DNA of 64,000 nucleotides from Gemmatirosa kalamazoonensis (lineage in GTDB: Bacteria > Gemmatimonadota > Gemmatimonadetes > Gemmatimonadales > Gemmatimonadaceae). Below, piece by piece: positions 61,804-64,000 of the stretch. The stretch lies in the NCBI RefSeq assembly GCF_000522985.1, contig NZ_CP007128.1:4634220-4698219 (forward strand). The letters are read 5' to 3'. The notes beneath the pieces are model-generated. The model saw only the letters and a program-made list of their open reading frames with translations, ran no database searches and was not told the DNA's origin. Every line of letters begins with the position of its first letter. Within the stretch, counting starts at the first letter, position 1. The position numbers and the translations under genes are program-made.

Positions 61804-64000
61804 ATGCCGACGACGGAATCCACACCGGCCCCGGCGCCCGAGCCGACGCCCCGCCCCGAGGACCTGCCGCTCCACGAGGACGTGCGCCGCCTCGCCGCGA
61901 CGCTCGGCCGCGTCATCCATCGCATCGAGGGCGAGGAGGCGTTCCGCACGGTGGAGGACCTGCGCCGCGCGTGTCGCGCACGCCGCCGCGGCGACGCGGG
62001 TGCGCTCGACCTCGACGCGCTGCTCGACCACGTCGACGCGCTGCCTCTCGCGCTGTGCGCGCTCTCGGCCCGCGCGTTCACGCTGTTCTTCCTGCTCATC
62101 AACACCGCCGAGCAAGTGCACCGCGTGCGGCGACGCGCGACGTACGCGCAGCACGAGGGCGGCGACGCACCGCAGGTGGCGTCCGCGCGGTGGACGATGC
62201 GGCGGCTGCGCGAGAGCGGCCGGAACGCCGCCGAGGTGGCGCGCGCCGTCGAGCGGCTCGACGTGCGTCCCGTGCTCACGGCGCACCCCACGGAGAGCAC
62301 GCGCCGCACGCTGCTCGGCCTGCAGGCGCGCGTCGCCGACCTGCTGCTGCGCCGCGCCGACGCGTCGGACTCCGAGCGGCGCGCGATCGACGATGCGCTC
62401 GAGGGCGAGGTGGAGCTGCTCTGGCTCACCGCGGAGGTGCGCCACGACCGCCCGTCGGTGCTCGACGAGGTGAGCACGGTGCTGTGGTACCTCGAGACGC
62501 GCCTGCTCGACGCGAGCGCGCGCACGCAGGACGCGCTCGTGCGCGCGTACGAGGCGGAGTTCGGCGCCGCGTCGGACGCCGTCAGGCTCGCCGTGCCGCT
62601 GCGCATCGGCAACTGGGTGGGCGGCGATCGCGACGGCAATCCGTTCGTGACGCCCGAGGTCACCGTCGCCGCGGCGCGCCGCGCGAGCCACGTCATCCTC
62701 GGCCGCTACCGCGACGTCGTGGACGGGTTGATCGAGCGGCTGTCGCTCGCCGCGCACATCGCGCCGCCGCCGGCTGCGCTGCTGGAGACGCTGGAGAGCG
62801 ACAGGGCGGTGCTCCCCGAGGTGTGGGAGGCGAACCGCCGCCGAAACGCCGACGAGCCGCTGCGGCTCAAGCTCACGTTCATGGCCGCCCGGCTCGACGC
62901 GACGCGGCGGCGCGTGGCGTCGCGCGACGCGGGACGGCCCGCGCACGAGCCGGCGGCGTACGACGACGTCGCGGCGTTCGAGCGCGACCTGCAGCTCGTG
63001 CGCGGCTACCTGCTCGACGCGGGCGCGGCGGAGGCGTGCCGCACCGCATTCGACCCGCTGCTCGCGCGCGTGCGCGCGTACGGCTTCCACGGGTTCCGCA
63101 TGGACGTCCGCGACCACGCCGACGTGCACGCCGCGGCGCTCGACGACCTCGCGGCGCAGGTCGGGTTAGGCACCCTGGACGCCGACGCGATGCGGCGCGA
63201 GCTGCTCGGCCGGCGTCCGCTCGTCGGACCGCACGTGCCGCTCGCCGACGCGACCCGCCGCGTGCTCGACACGTTCCGCGCCGTCCGCGTCGTGCAGGAC
63301 GAGAGCGGCGAGCCGGCGGCGTCCACGTACATCGTGTCGATGGCGACGTGCGCCGAGGATCTGCTGCGCGTGCTGGTGCTCGCGCGCGAGGCGGGGCTCG
63401 TCGATCTCGCGGCCGATCCGCCGGTCTCGCGCATCGACACCGTGCCGCTGTTCGAGACGCTCGACGATCTGGAGCGCGCGCCCGACGTGCTGCGCGCGCT
63501 GTTCGCCGACGAGGTGTACGCGCGGCAGCTCGCGGCGCGCGGCCGTCGGCAGCAGGTGATGATCGGCTACTCCGACTCGGGCAAGGACGCGGGGATGCTC
63601 GCGTCGTCGTGGGCGCTGTACCGCGCGCAGGAGATGCTCTCCGCGGTGTGCCGCGAGCACGGCATCGATCTGCGGCTGTTCCACGGCCGCGGCGGGAGCG
63701 TGGGACGCGGCGGGGGCTCGCCGGTGTACCGCGCGCTCGCCGCGCTGCCGCCAGGCACGAACGAAGGCCTCATCAAGATCACCGAGCAGGGCGAGATCAT
63801 CTCGCAGCAGTTCGGCCTCGCGCCGATCGCCGAGCGCACGTTCGAGGTGACGCTGAGCGGCACGCTGCTGCACGCGTTCACCGACTGGCGCGACCGCGTC
63901 GACCCGGCCGAGGTGGCGCGCTTCCGCGAGACGATGGACGCGCTGGCCGCGCGATCGCTCGACCTGTACCGCGACCTCGTGCATCATGGCGACGCGCTGT
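61804..64000 (+). CDS. ppc: phosphoenolpyruvate carboxylase (3' end cut by window edge)
   Basis: Carboxylates PEP to oxaloacetate to refill the TCA cycle. 732 residues are visible of a usual 880-970. Catalytic hallmark T-A-H-P-T-E-S-T-R-R-T with His161, the G-N-W-V-G-G-D-R-D-G-N-P motif, F-H-G-F-R-M-D-V-R-D-H, G-Y-S-D-S-G-K-D-A-G and F-H-G-R-G-G-S-V-G-R-G-G-G are all present. ATG 61804 is preceded by CCGTACATTGCCGCGC with no strong ribosome binding site. The N-terminus is short (about 20 residues) and lacks the phosphorylatable Ser of plant enzymes. The heptamer occurs at 63166. Confidence 0.93.
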   Translation, partial: MPTTESTPAPAPEPTPRPEDLPLHEDVRRLAATLGRVIHRIEGEEAFRTVEDLRRACRARRRGDAGALDLDALLDHVDALPLALCALSARAFTLFFLLINTAEQVHRVRRRATYAQHEGGDAPQVASARWTMRRLRESGRNAAEVARAVERLDVRPVLTAHPTESTRRTLLGLQARVADLLLRRADASDSERRAIDDALEGEVELLWLTAEVRHDRPSVLDEVSTVLWYLETRLLDASARTQDALVRAYEAEFGAASDAVRLAVPLRIGNWVGGDRDGNPFVTPEVTVAAARRASHVILGRYRDVVDGLIERLSLAAHIAPPPAALLETLESDRAVLPEVWEANRRRNADEPLRLKLTFMAARLDATRRRVASRDAGRPAHEPAAYDDVAAFERDLQLVRGYLLDAGAAEACRTAFDPLLARVRAYGFHGFRMDVRDHADVHAAALDDLAAQVGLGTLDADAMRRELLGRRPLVGPHVPLADATRRVLDTFRAVRVVQDESGEPAASTYIVSMATCAEDLLRVLVLAREAGLVDLAADPPVSRIDTVPLFETLDDLERAPDVLRALFADEVYARQLAARGRRQQVMIGYSDSGKDAGMLASSWALYRAQEMLSAVCREHGIDLRLFHGRGGSVGRGGGSPVYRALAALPPGTNEGLIKITEQGEIISQQFGLAPIAERTFEVTLSGTLLHAFTDWRDRVDPAEVARFRETMDALAARSLDLYRDLVHHGDAL

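Overview
The window is chromosomal DNA of a very GC-rich bacterium (about 70-73% by eye), gene dense, with no rRNA, tRNA, CRISPR array, insertion sequence or prophage that I can see. The gene content (FtsX/MacB-type permease with a long periplasmic domain, CRTAC1/ASPIC repeat proteins, metzincin-like DUF5117 protease, M13 and S41 peptidases, many small lipoproteins, a split NHEJ system) resembles soil Gemmatimonadota. That placement is inference from family content, not from a marker gene.

Layout. 1-7.4 kb is a DNA-repair block: an ATP-dependent DNA ligase (cut by the left edge), three unrecognised proteins, Ku, the LigD-type polymerase/primase and a coupled small protein. Two near-copies of a palindrome-rich element lie upstream of Ku. 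7.5-11.8 kb holds a PAS protein, a small membrane protein, Mpl (cell-wall recycling), a lipoprotein and a flavin monooxygenase-like protein. 11.8-15.9 kb pairs an asparagine-synthetase-like protein lacking the glutaminase cysteine with a radical SAM enzyme, followed by a flavin halogenase-like protein. 16-18.6 kb encodes an MFS transporter, a small protein and an AhpD/carboxymuconolactone-decarboxylase-like protein. The redox motif of the last reads C-T-F-UGA, and a hairpin with a GGUC loop starts 11 bases after the UGA, so this is a strong selenoprotein candidate.

18.5-27.6 kb (minus strand) holds an RnfD/NqrB-like membrane protein coupled to a CRTAC1-like protein, a large TPR/VCBS lipoprotein, an MprF-like flippase and a zinc alcohol dehydrogenase. 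27.7-31.6 kb is an iron-uptake locus: a TonB siderophore receptor behind a Fur-box-like palindrome, next to a LuxR-type regulator with a degenerate receiver and a cysteine-rich linker. 31.7-43.2 kb holds a Tat-exported glycosidase-like protein, a beta-propeller protein, DUF2231, a glycogen-debranching-type enzyme, an SDR, a MOSC protein, PncB and a beta-lactamase-like hydrolase. 43.5-64 kb holds a FUSC protein, a chemoreceptor, metalloproteases, a double zinc-ribbon protein with an SSB-like acidic tail, a hybrid GAF histidine kinase, an aldehyde dehydrogenase, an FtsX/MacB-type permease and PEP carboxylase (cut by the right edge).

Three patterns run across the window. (1) Ten gene 3' ends carry inverted arrays of short tandem units (7-11 bases, except one with looser units of about 15) that can fold into long hairpins, each starting 0-40 bases after a stop codon. 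(2) The heptamer GTTAGGC/GCCTAAC occurs about 40 times, far above what such GC-rich DNA should give. (3) Four genes are frame-shifted at simple repeats, three of them by what looks like one extra GC unit in a (GC)n run. These could be sequencing or assembly errors, decay, or contingency sites.
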